From: Methyloversatilis sp.
GTDB lineage: Bacteria; Pseudomonadota; Gammaproteobacteria; Burkholderiales; Rhodocyclaceae
Length of the DNA: 49,348 nucleotides
Direction of reading: 5' to 3'
Assembly: GCF_030696805.1 (NCBI RefSeq)
Contig: NZ_JAUYRO010000083.1
Coordinates: 1 to 49,348 of the forward strand
Part shown: positions 42,262 through 49,348 of the stretch, piece by piece
Numbering within the stretch: the stretch's first letter is position 1
Layout: every line of letters begins with the position of its first letter
The notes under the pieces: model-generated
Told to the model about the DNA's origin: nothing
Databases searched by the model: none
The model's input: only the letters and a program-made list of their open reading frames with translations
Program-made: the position numbers and the translations under genes

Positions 42262-42537
42262 ATGGCTGAGTGGATGTCCGATGGACGATTGATCGATCTG
42301 ATCGTGGTGCTCGTGCTGATCGAGTGGCTCGCGTTCGCTGCCTGGCATCGCCGCACCGGGAAGGGCCTGTCGGGTGGCAAGCTGCTGCCCAATCTCGCGG
42401 CCGGGCTGTGTCTGATGCTGGCGCTGCGCTCGGCACTGACCGACGCATCGTGGCTGTGGGTCGCGCTTTTCGTCGCGCTGTCAGGCGTGGCGCACGTCGC
42501 CGACCTGTGGTGCCGCTGGCCGCGCCAGCGGGGCTGA
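42262..42537 (+). CDS. Small membrane protein, function unknown
   Basis: A 91-residue protein starting at ATG 42262 with a near-perfect GGAGG site 5 nt upstream. Three hydrophobic segments are visible: LIDLIVVLVLIEWLAFAAW (about 10-28), LLPNLAAGLCLMLALRSAL (about 41-59) and WLWVALFVALSGVAHVADLW (about 64-83), separated by a basic loop HRRTGKGLSGGK. It is divergent from bphO with only 44 bp between starts. I do not recognise a function; proteins of this shape are conserved hypotheticals in proteobacteria. Confidence 0.75.
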   Translation: MAEWMSDGRLIDLIVVLVLIEWLAFAAWHRRTGKGLSGGKLLPNLAAGLCLMLALRSALTDASWLWVALFVALSGVAHVADLWCRWPRQRG

Positions 42538-42563
42538 CGCGGCCAGCGGCCTGTCGGTGCGAC

Positions 42564-42581
42564 GGCCGGCGAGCGCCGGTC
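42564..42581. terminator. Candidate bidirectional terminator
   Basis: GGCCGGC pairs with GCCGGTC (one G-U) across a GAGC loop, 7 bp, between the convergent stops of the small membrane protein (42537) and the PepSY gene (42595). No strong T tract on either strand. Confidence 0.4.
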
Positions 42582-42594
42582 CGCCACTGCCGAA

Positions 42595-43104
42595 TTACTC
42601 CTTGCCGATCTGCCAGACTTCGACCGCCTGCGACACGATGGCGCCGCTCTCGGTATCGACTTCCAGTTTCACTTCCTTGCCGTCGGCGGACTTGATGTCG
42701 AATTCGTACGACGCCTTGCCGTCCGGCTCGATTTCATACTCGACTTCGACAATCTCGCCCGGCACCTTCTTCAGCGCAATTTCGCGTGCTTGCGCTTCGG
42801 TTACCTTGGCGCCGGAGAACTTCGGGTGGTCCTTGGTCACTTCCTCTTCGATTTCGACGACCTTGCCGGTCTTGCCACTGCATTCAACGTCCCAAGCCTT
42901 GCCATCGGCAGTTTCGATATCGAACTCGTAGACATGGCCTTCGCCTTCTTCCTTCTTCAGCTCGACCTTGACGATGGTGCCGTCCTTGGCCTTCAGGGCC
43001 GACTTCATGCATTTTTCGAAACCGGCAGTGGTTTTCGGCATGTCAGCAGCCTGGGTGATGCCGGCAAATGCCAGCAGGGTGACGGCTAGAGCAGTCAGTT
43101 TCAT
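42595..43104 (-). CDS. Periplasmic PepSY-domain protein
   Basis: A 169-residue exported protein. A Sec signal peptide ([20 protein letters not shown]) is followed by a domain with a repeated pattern in which a helix precedes strands of the type [20 protein letters not shown]; the second copy reads [19 protein letters not shown], so two PepSY-like units are present (about 40-95 and 105-165). The mature protein is rich in Lys and Glu. PepSY domains are often inhibitory or sensory modules in the periplasm. ATG at 43104 has AGGAG upstream; the frame beyond it is not coding. No link to photosynthesis is visible. Confidence 0.85.
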   Translation of the reverse strand: MKLTALAVTLLAFAGITQAADMPKTTAGFEKCMKSALKAKDGTIVKVELKKEEGEGHVYEFDIETADGKAWDVECSGKTGKVVEIEEEVTKDHPKFSGAKVTEAQAREIALKKVPGEIVEVEYEIEPDGKASYEFDIKSADGKEVKLEVDTESGAIVSQAVEVWQIGKE

Positions 43105-43290
43105 GGATGTCTCCTGGAGGATGGGTAAAGCCGGCCAGCATGTTGCGCTGCGACAACCGAAGTCTACCCAAGGCCGGGAGGAATTCCCGGAAAGGTGGAG
43201 AAAATGGGAAATTATCCCGTAAGAAACGGGAAAAAATCCCTGTATCAACGCGGCTGATGTATTCCATCAACTGCTGATGCGAAGCAGCAA

Positions 43291-43755
43291 TCAGTTGCCG
43301 CGACCGTTCCCTTTACCGTGGCCGTTCGAGCCCTTGTCGGGCTTGCCGCCGCGGCGGTCGTCATCATGGTCGTGGCGATCCCCGCGCCGGTCGTCGTGGC
43401 GCCCATCCTTGCCGCGACTGCGTTCCCGCTCCTGGTAGCGCGGCACATACACCGTGTTGTACCAGCTGTCCTGCACGAAATACACCGGCCGGCCGCAGGC
43501 ATCGTAGCGGCCGCAATGCTTGCGCCAGTTTTTCGCGTGACCGGGCGGCACGTGCATGTATACAGGCGGCACAATCGTCGGCCCGCGCACGATGATTCTC
43601 GGTTCGGCATAGATCAGGCGCGGTCTCGGGTAGTCGCCGATATCGATATGACCGTAAAAGCCGGGCTGTCCGATCGTGACCGAAACACCGACATCGGCCG
43701 CCAGGGCAGATGAGGCCGAGACAGCGAATGCAGCAGCCAGCAATAATGTCTTCAT
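43291..43755 (-). CDS. Secreted hypothetical protein with charged tail
   Basis: A 154-residue protein with a Sec signal peptide (MKTLLLAAAFAVSASSALAA) and a conserved-looking core: VSVTIGQPGFYGHIDIGDYP, PPVYMHVPPGHAKNWRKHCG and GRPVYFVQDSWYNTVYVPRY, with two cysteines (about 82 and 87) that could pair. The last 45 residues are low-complexity Arg, Asp, His, Gly and Lys repeats. Such proteins are common in betaproteobacteria and have no known function. ATG at 43755. An inverted repeat lies around its stop codon (43267-43297). Confidence 0.78.
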   Translation of the reverse strand: MKTLLLAAAFAVSASSALAADVGVSVTIGQPGFYGHIDIGDYPRPRLIYAEPRIIVRGPTIVPPVYMHVPPGHAKNWRKHCGRYDACGRPVYFVQDSWYNTVYVPRYQERERSRGKDGRHDDRRGDRHDHDDDRRGGKPDKGSNGHGKGNGRGN

Positions 43756-44083
43756 GGTGTGCAGGTCCTGTTGTGATCGAATCCTGTTAACGATCGTGCC
43801 GTCTTGCGGGCTGGCCGGCGTTTGTTAATCGCCCGCTTCGATTCGTAACCGTGGCGCGCGGCACGGTGTGCAGGCGTTGGCCGGCAGTCTGTTCCGGTTG
43901 CTCGCCGCAGGCTGTAGGACAGGATGAGATAGCCGTGCAGCGTTCTCTGACGCTGCATTCCGCAACACGTCGACACCTTTGCGCCAAAGTGTGTATCGAC
44001 GACAAGTGTTGAATTTGTCGCTCATTGCTTCATGCGCGAAGTCCGTACTCTCGGTCCATGCAGATTACGGATCAGAGGCCTTC
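43756..44083. other. 328-bp intergenic region with hairpin
   Basis: Between two divergent genes. The clearest structure is TGCAGCGT/ACGCTGCA (43936-43943 and 43950-43957), a perfect 8-bp stem with a 6-nt loop. A second stem near 43973-43992 (ACACcTTTG with CAAAGTGT) has one bulge. No gene is supported here and I could not place a convincing promoter. Confidence 0.4.
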
Positions 44084-44794
44084 ATGAAACAACCGCTCAT
44101 CAACACCCTTCGTACGTCGCTGGCCCTCGCGCTGATGGCAGCGCTGCCTGCACAGGCCGAACCCATTCTGGTCACCGGCTGGGCCTCGCCGGGTCCGGCA
44201 GCTGTGGTGCGCATCTCCAATACCGTACCGGCCGTCGATTCGCGGGTGTATGCCGGCGCCTTCGCGACAATGGAAAGTGGCAGCAACACTTTCGCGTCGT
44301 GGTGCATCGACATCTTCCAGCGCACGCAGATCGGCGCCACCGTGACCAACTTTTCGCAGGTCACCGGTGAAGCCTTCTTCGGCGTCCAGACCACTCGCTT
44401 CGATCAGCTCGGTCAGCTGGCGACGTTGGCCTACGCCGATGCACTGAGCAGTGTCACCCACGCCGCCGCCTTCCAGCTTGCGATCTGGGAAATCACCAAC
44501 GAAACCAGCGGCACGCTCAATGTAGGTGGCGGCAGCTTCAAGGCCTCCAATGCCAACGACGCCATGGTGCTCGCACAAACCTGGCTCGATGCATTGCCTG
44601 CCGAGTCGCTTTACGGCTTCAACGTATGGACGAGCAGCACCCATCAGGATCTGGTGGTGTTCGACATGCTTCCGCCCCGCCTGCCGCAGCCCGCGCAGGG
44701 TGTTCCGGAACCGGGCACTCTGGCGCTGGCCGCGCTGGGATTCGGTGCGCTGTTTGCCGCGCGTCGTCGCAAGACTTTCAGCGCTGCCGTCTGA
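44084..44794 (+). CDS. PEP-CTERM sorting domain protein
   Basis: A 236-residue exported protein with a signal peptide (TSLALALMAALPAQAEP) and a C-terminal PEP-CTERM signal: VPEPGTLALAALGFGALFAA, then RRRK. Such proteins are cut and released or anchored by the exosortase EpsH system, usually linked to extracellular polysaccharide. The body has a conserved SWCIDIFQ segment and YADALSSVTHAAAFQLAIWEI. ATG at 44084; upstream open frame is not supported. Its stop overlaps the convergent uvrA-like gene by 17 bp. The exosortase genes are not in the window. Confidence 0.88.
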   Translation: MKQPLINTLRTSLALALMAALPAQAEPILVTGWASPGPAAVVRISNTVPAVDSRVYAGAFATMESGSNTFASWCIDIFQRTQIGATVTNFSQVTGEAFFGVQTTRFDQLGQLATLAYADALSSVTHAAAFQLAIWEITNETSGTLNVGGGSFKASNANDAMVLAQTWLDALPAESLYGFNVWTSSTHQDLVVFDMLPPRLPQPAQGVPEPGTLALAALGFGALFAARRRKTFSAAV

Positions 44795-47700
44795 CGCTGA
44801 ACCGGGCCAGCGCGTGGGCGGTGTGCGAATCAGTCACTTGCGCCGCCTGCGCGACCAGCGCCTCCGGTGAGCCGGCGGTCACGACCTGACCGCCGCCGCC
44901 GCCGCCTTCCGGCCCAAGGTCGATGATCCAGTCGGCTTCGGCCATCAGATCGAGATCGTGCTCGATCACCACCACACTGTGCCCGGCATCAACCAGCCGG
45001 TGCAGTACCCCGATCAGCTTTGCGATGTCGGCCATGTGCAGTCCGGTCGTCGGTTCGTCCAGCACATAAAGCGTGTGCGGATTGCCGCGGCCGCGTCGGG
45101 CGTTCGCCGGGTCGTTCGAGTTTTCAGCACTGGCTGGTGACTTGGCCAGTTCGGTCACCAGTTTCATGCGCTGTGCCTCACCGCCGGACAGTGTCGGGCT
45201 GTGCTGACCCAGCGTCAGATAGCCGAGTCCCACCTCCTGCATCAGTCTGAGCGTTGCCGACAGCGTGCGGTGCGCGGCAAAGAAATCCACCGCTTCGTCC
45301 ACACTCATCGCCAGCACATCGGAAATCGACTTGCCGCGCCACATGACGGCGCGCGTTTCGCTGTTGAAGCGCGCGCCGCCGCAGGCTTCGCACGGCACCC
45401 GCACATCGGGCAGGAAGGACATTTCGATCTGCCTCAGTCCCTGGCCTTCACAGAGCGTGCACCGGCCTGGGCCGGTGTTGAACGAAAAGCGTGCTGCGGT
45501 GAAGCCGCGTTCGCGTGCGTCCTGCGTTTCGGCGTAGATCTTGCGGATGCCGTCCCAGAAGCCGATATAGGTCGCCGGGCAGGAGCGCGGCGTCTTGCCG
45601 ATCGGCGTCTGGTCGACCTCGATCACGCGGCCGAGCGCACCCCAGCCTTCGATGTCTGCGCAGCCGATGAAATGGCCGTCGTGGCCCGCCAGTTTGGCCG
45701 CCACGTTGTCGCGCAGCACGTCGCGCGCCAGTGACGACTTGCCGGAACCCGACACACCGGTCATCACGACCAGCCGGCCGAGCGGCACGCGGACGTCCAT
45801 ACCCTTGAGGTTGTGCAGCGTCGCCGCACGCACCCAGAGCGACGGCGTGTCGTCATCGACCGGGCGCCGCGGCACGAAACTGTGCGGCAGCGGGCGCGCC
45901 AGATACTGGCCGGTGATCGACTTCGGCTGCTGCGCCAGCACCGACGCGTGGCCTTGAGCGATCACTTCTCCGCCCAGCCGGCCGGCGCCGGGGCCGAGGT
46001 CGATCACGTGGTCGGCGCGCAGGATGGTGTCTTCGTCGTGCTCGACCACCAGCAGCGTATTGCCCTTGTCGCGCAGCTTCACCAGCGTATCGAGCAGCAC
46101 CTGGTTGTCGCGCGGGTGCAGGCCGATGGTCGGTTCATCGAGTACGTAGCACACGCCGCGCAGGTTCGAGCCCAGTTGGGCGGCCAGCCGTATGCGCTGT
46201 GCCTCGCCACCGGATAGCGTGGGCGCGGCGCGATCCAGCGACAGGTAGCCGAGTCCGACTTCGCTCAGAAAGTGCAGCCGGCTGCCCAGCTCGCTCACGA
46301 CGTCGCGGGCGATGTCGGCATCGCGTCCCGCCAGTGACCAGCTGCCGATCGCCGCCGACAGCGTGCTGACCGGCTGCGCCGTGAGCTGTGCGATCGACTG
46401 GCCGAACAGCTTCACATGGCGCGCCACCGGATTGAGCCGTTCGCCTTCGCAGGCCGGGCAGGCTTCAGGCTCGTCCTGCTGCCACTCGTTCCAGGTCGCT
46501 TCTTCGCCGGTCTGATCGCCGTCAAAACCGGTCAGCTGCAGACCGGTGCCCATACATTTCGGACACCAGCCATGCTTCGAGTTGAACGAAAAAAGCCGCG
46601 GGTCGAGCTCGGCAAAACCGGTGCCGCAGCTCGGGCAGGCGCGCTGGGTCGAATACACCTCGACCGTCGGGGCCGGCGCGTCCGGCTGGCCCAGCCGGTC
46701 CAGTGGCGCGAGCAGGTGCAGCACACCCTTGCCGTGTTCGAGCGACTGTCGCACCGCGTCGCGCAGCGTCTTTTCGTCGCGCTCGCTGACCACGAAATCG
46801 CGGATTGGCAGCTCTATCGTGTGTTCCTTGAAGCGATCCAGCCGCGGCCAGGGCGAGGTCGGCAGGAATTCGCCGTCCACGCGCAGATGGGTGTGGCCGT
46901 GCGACTTCGCCCAGCGCGCCAGTTCGGTGTAGTAGCCCTTGCGGCCGATCACCAGCGGCGCCAGCAGGCCGATGTGCTGGCCTCGGCGCTCGCGCAGGAT
47001 GCGCGCCACCATCGCGTCCTCGGTCTGCGGTGCGATCGCACAGCCGCAGTCGGGGCAGTGCTGCACGCCCAGCTTCACATACAACAGCCGGAGGAAGTGG
47101 TAGATCTCGGTCTGCGTCGCCACGGTGCTCTTGCGGCCGCCGCGGCTGGTGCGCTGGGCGATCGCCACGGCCGGCGGAATGCCGAACACGCCGTCGACAT
47201 CCGGCTTGCTTTCCGGCTGCACGAACTGGCGCGCGTACGCGTTGAGCGACTCAAGATAGCGACGCTGGCCTTCGCCGAACACGATGTCGAACGCCAGCGT
47301 CGATTTGCCCGACCCGGATACGCCGGTCACCACCGTGAAGCGGTCGCGCGGGATGTCGACCTCGATATTCTTCAGATTGTGCTCGCGCGCGCGGTGCACG
47401 ACGATCGAGTGCGCGGCACGGGCGCGCAGGCTGGGGGTCTGGCCGAAGGAGGCCCTTTCTTCCCTCACCCCGACCCTCTCCCGCTGATGCGGGAGAGGGA
47501 GCAAACCCTCGCCCGGCTCCCCGCTGCTCTCCCTCTCCCCGATCACGGGGAGGGGGTCGGCGTGAGGGGCAAAGACCTCCGTCAGACGGTACGCTGCCAG
47601 CGCCCGCCCCGTGTGCGAGGCTGCGCAGGTCACGATCTGCGCTGGCGTGCCTTCGAACACGAGCTGGCCGCCGTCCTCGCCCGCTTCCGGGCCGAGGTCG

Positions 47701-49348
47701 ATCAGCCAGTCGGCGGCGGCGATCACGTCAAGATTGTGTTCGATCACCAGTACCGTGTGGCCGGCATCCAGCAGTTTCGAAAAGGCGCCAAGCAGGCGTG
47801 CGATGTCGTCGAAATGCAGACCGGTGGTGGGTTCGTCGAGCAGGAACAGCTTGCTGCCGGTGGCCTGGTTCTTCTTCTTCGTGGCCGCTTCGGCGAGGAA
47901 ACCGGCCAGCTTGAGCCGCTGCGCTTCGCCGCCGGACAGGGTCGGCACCGGCTGGCCCAGTGTCACGTAATCCAGGCCGACATCGACCAGCGCTTGCAGG
48001 CCGGCCATCGCGCTGTCCGCGTATCGACGGAGTTTGGGTTCAAGGTCGGCGAGGTCGCGCAGCCAGTCCAGCGCATCACGCACCGTCATCGCCAGCAGGT
48101 CCGAAATGCTGCGCCCATCGAGCGTGATTTCACGCACTTCGGCGCGGTAGCGCGTGCCGTTGCAGTCGGCGCAGCGCAGATACACGTCGGACAGGAACTG
48201 CATTTCGACGTGTTCGAATCCTGTGCCGCCGCAGGTCGCGCAGCGGCCCTTGCCGGCGTTGAAAGAGAAGGTGCCGGCGGTGTAGCCGCGCTGCTTCGCC
48301 TCGGCCTGCAGTGCGAACAGTTCGCGCATCGGGTCGAAGGCGCCGACGTGCGTGACCGGATTTGAGCGCGCGCTCTTGCCGATGGCGGACTGGTCAACCA
48401 TCACGACGTCTGCGATCTGCTCGACGCCTGCGAGCGCGTCGTGCTCGCCCGCGCTTTCGGTCGGCCGGCCGAAGTGCTTCAGCAGCACCGGATACAGCAC
48501 ATCCTGGATCAGCGTGGATTTGCCCGAACCGGACACGCCGGTCACGGCGACCAGATGGCCGAGCGGAATCGCGATGTCGATCCGTTTCAGGTTGTGCGCG
48601 CGGGCCCCCACCAGCCGCAGTTTCGGACCGGTCTTCTTCACCGCACGCCGGGTGGCCAGCGCGGCATCGACCGTGCGACGCCCGGCAAGGTAGTCGGCGG
48701 TGAGCGTGTCGGCGGTCGCGATGCCGGCCGGCGGGCCGTCGAACACCACCTCGCCGCCCCGGCTGCCGGCGCCCGGGCCGATGTCCAGCAGGCGGTCGGC
48801 ATGGCGCATGATCTGCGGGTCGTGCTCGACCACGACCAGCGTATTGCCGGCGTCCTTCAGGCGCCGCATCACGCCGATCACGCGTTCCATGTCACGCGGG
48901 TGCAGACCGATCGACGGCTCGTCGAGCACGAACAGGGTATTCACCAGCGAGGTGCCGAGTGCCGTCGTGAGGTTGATGCGCTGCACTTCGCCGCCGGACA
49001 GTGTGCGCGACTGGCGATCGAGGTTCAGGTAGCCCAGACCCACGGTGCACAGATAACCCAGCCGCGTGCGGATTTCCGCCAGCAGCTCTTCGGTCGCGGT
49101 ATCGAGCGGCGGCGGCAACTGCAGTGCGTCCATCATCGCGCGCAACGTCGACGCCGGCCACTGCATCACGTCGTGGAAGTTGAATGCCCGAATGTCGAGC
49201 GAGTGCTGATGCCCTCGCTCGCCCTCACCCCGGCCCTCTCCCGGGGGGAGAGGGGGACGTTTGACATGTTCCGGCGCTGATGCGCTCATCGCGTCTGACT
49301 GAACAGGGCTCTCTGCATCCCGCGAGTGCTGATGCCCTCGCTCGCCCT
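44778..49348 (-). CDS. uvrA: Tandem UvrA-type excinuclease ABC subunit A (5' end outside window)
   Basis: A very long UvrA paralogue containing parts of two fused UvrA units. The frame is open through the right edge, so an ATG at 49289 is probably internal. In order along the protein: the end of a first ABC domain (TLSGGEVQRINL, VLDEPSIGLHPRD); a second ABC domain with Walker A GVSGSGKST (about 48541-48512), zinc module CATCGGTG...CADC, LSGGEAQRLKL; then a whole second UvrA with Walker A near 47328-47301, cysteine modules CPDC and CPSC, LSGGEAQRIRL, Walker A near 45760-45733, CTLC...CEAC, and LSGGEAQRMKL. The linker near 47460-47580 is made of repeat DNA. It is probably a specialised homologue beside a normal uvrA elsewhere. 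Confidence 0.88.
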   Translation of the reverse strand, partial: GERGHQHSRDAESPVQSDAMSASAPEHVKRPPLPPGEGRGEGERGHQHSLDIRAFNFHDVMQWPASTLRAMMDALQLPPPLDTATEELLAEIRTRLGYLCTVGLGYLNLDRQSRTLSGGEVQRINLTTALGTSLVNTLFVLDEPSIGLHPRDMERVIGVMRRLKDAGNTLVVVEHDPQIMRHADRLLDIGPGAGSRGGEVVFDGPPAGIATADTLTADYLAGRRTVDAALATRRAVKKTGPKLRLVGARAHNLKRIDIAIPLGHLVAVTGVSGSGKSTLIQDVLYPVLLKHFGRPTESAGEHDALAGVEQIADVVMVDQSAIGKSARSNPVTHVGAFDPMRELFALQAEAKQRGYTAGTFSFNAGKGRCATCGGTGFEHVEMQFLSDVYLRCADCNGTRYRAEVREITLDGRSISDLLAMTVRDALDWLRDLADLEPKLRRYADSAMAGLQALVDVGLDYVTLGQPVPTLSGGEAQRLKLAGFLAEAATKKKNQATGSKLFLLDEPTTGLHFDDIARLLGAFSKLLDAGHTVLVIEHNLDVIAAADWLIDLGPEAGEDGGQLVFEGTPAQIVTCAASHTGRALAAYRLTEVFAPHADPLPVIGERESSGEPGEGLLPLPHQRERVGVREERASFGQTPSLRARAAHSIVVHRAREHNLKNIEVDIPRDRFTVVTGVSGSGKSTLAFDIVFGEGQRRYLESLNAYARQFVQPESKPDVDGVFGIPPAVAIAQRTSRGGRKSTVATQTEIYHFLRLLYVKLGVQHCPDCGCAIAPQTEDAMVARILRERRGQHIGLLAPLVIGRKGYYTELARWAKSHGHTHLRVDGEFLPTSPWPRLDRFKEHTIELPIRDFVVSERDEKTLRDAVRQSLEHGKGVLHLLAPLDRLGQPDAPAPTVEVYSTQRACPSCGTGFAELDPRLFSFNSKHGWCPKCMGTGLQLTGFDGDQTGEEATWNEWQQDEPEACPACEGERLNPVARHVKLFGQSIAQLTAQPVSTLSAAIGSWSLAGRDADIARDVVSELGSRLHFLSEVGLGYLSLDRAAPTLSGGEAQRIRLAAQLGSNLRGVCYVLDEPTIGLHPRDNQVLLDTLVKLRDKGNTLLVVEHDEDTILRADHVIDLGPGAGRLGGEVIAQGHASVLAQQPKSITGQYLARPLPHSFVPRRPVDDDTPSLWVRAATLHNLKGMDVRVPLGRLVVMTGVSGSGKSSLARDVLRDNVAAKLAGHDGHFIGCADIEGWGALGRVIEVDQTPIGKTPRSCPATYIGFWDGIRKIYAETQDARERGFTAARFSFNTGPGRCTLCEGQGLRQIEMSFLPDVRVPCEACGGARFNSETRAVMWRGKSISDVLAMSVDEAVDFFAAHRTLSATLRLMQEVGLGYLTLGQHSPTLSGGEAQRMKLVTELAKSPASAENSNDPANARRGRGNPHTLYVLDEPTTGLHMADIAKLIGVLHRLVDAGHSVVVIEHDLDLMAEADWIIDLGPEGGGGGGQVVTAGSPEALVAQAAQVTDSHTAHALARFSVRRQR
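47462..47569. repeat. Palindromic repeat element inside the uvrA-like gene
   Basis: CCCTCACCCCGACCCTCTCC (from 47462) is nearly inverted by 47547-47569. Inside are a perfect 11-bp hairpin (CCCTCTCCCGC at 47474, with GCGGGAGAGGG at 47489-47499) and a second hairpin with one mismatch (47531-47556). The same core occurs at 49222. It is translated in frame as a Gly/Arg/Pro/Glu-rich linker between the two UvrA units. Confidence 0.75.
49199..49256. repeat. Second copy of the CCCTCACCCCGGCCCTCTCCC-type repeat
   Basis: A direct-repeat unit of 27 bp (49199-49225, containing GAGTGCTGATGCCCTCGC) leads into CCCTCACCCC and CCCTCTCCC with an inverted GGGGAGAGGG. The 27 bases occur again, exactly, at 49322-49348, where the window ends. 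It is read in frame as GEGRGEGERGHQHS. Confidence 0.75.
49322..49348. repeat. Truncated third copy of the repeat at the window edge
   Basis: These 27 bases are identical to 49199-49225 in the same orientation, 123 bp apart. The element continues past the window edge. Confidence 0.7.

Noticed and set aside
43127-43290. AT-richer hairpin near 43218-43234 as a riboswitch
   Set aside because: TCCCGT/ACGGGA is a short stem between two minus-strand genes; it shows no known riboswitch core and no clear terminator tail.
46416-48365. 649-codon open frame on the plus strand
   Set aside because: Antisense to the uvrA-like gene, whose ABC motifs are clear; Arg/His/Gln-rich with no domain.
49199-49348. 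Possible CRISPR array
   Set aside because: Only two 27-bp identical units are visible and the interval contains a palindromic coding repeat, not unique spacers; no cas genes.

Overview
This window is almost entirely a photosynthesis gene cluster from a high-GC purple (anoxygenic phototrophic) bacterium, followed by a red-light sensing locus and a few unrelated chromosomal genes. The gene set (type II reaction centre pufLM/puhA with a tetraheme PufC, crtC/crtF carotenoid genes, ppaA/ppsR regulators), the gene order, and the accessory genes at the right edge (PEP-CTERM protein, tandem UvrA) point to a Betaproteobacterium, probably Burkholderiales or Rhodocyclales. I cannot name a genus. The only visible Mg-protoporphyrin cyclase is the oxygen-dependent AcsF, which fits a microaerobic or aerobic phototroph. 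No LH2 (puc) genes, bchI, bchE or crtI/crtD lie in the window.

Layout: (1) 1-746 is the C-terminal end of bchD. (2) 983-4175 holds crtB (+), bchO (-), a 51-residue membrane protein (+) and crtC (-). (3) 4338-15112 is the superoperon crtE-crtF-bchC-bchX-bchY-bchZ-pufB-pufA-pufL-pufM-pufC, with hairpins at crtE/crtF, bchZ/pufB and pufA/pufL. (4) 15492-16304 is a periplasmic parvulin-type peptidyl-prolyl isomerase, closed by a 16-bp-stem terminator that also closes the next operon. (5) 30761-16362 (minus) is the long operon bchF-bchN-bchB-bchH-bchL-bchM-lhaA-puhA-puhB-puhC-acsF-puhE, many genes overlapping by 4 bases. (6) 31129-33553 holds the regulators ppaA/aerR and ppsR. (7) 33882-37816 is bchG-bch2(pucC-like)-bchP-tspO.

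(8) 37817-42537 is the most unusual part. A structured, attenuator-like leader precedes a PpsR paralogue that keeps its PAS domains and coiled linker but has lost the C-terminal helix-turn-helix. That gene is followed 31 bp later by a bacteriophytochrome that has a biliverdin cysteine and an extra PAS domain but no histidine kinase. A convergent heme oxygenase can supply the chromophore. I infer a light-controlled anti-repressor module acting on the full-length PpsR encoded 5 kb away. (9) 42595-49348 holds a PepSY protein, a secreted hypothetical protein, a PEP-CTERM protein and a tandem-fused UvrA paralogue whose reading frame contains palindromic repeat elements.

How it works together: crt genes make a methoxylated acyclic carotenoid; bchD/H (with BchI elsewhere), bchM, acsF, bchL/N/B, bchX/Y/Z, bchF, bchC, bchG and bchP make bacteriochlorophyll a; puf and puh genes encode the LH1-reaction centre core and its assembly factors. 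TGT-N12-ACA palindromes, the PpsR/CrtJ binding pattern, sit on the predicted promoters of crtB, crtC/crtE, bchC, bchF/ppaA and bchG, tying these operons to the PpsR regulators.
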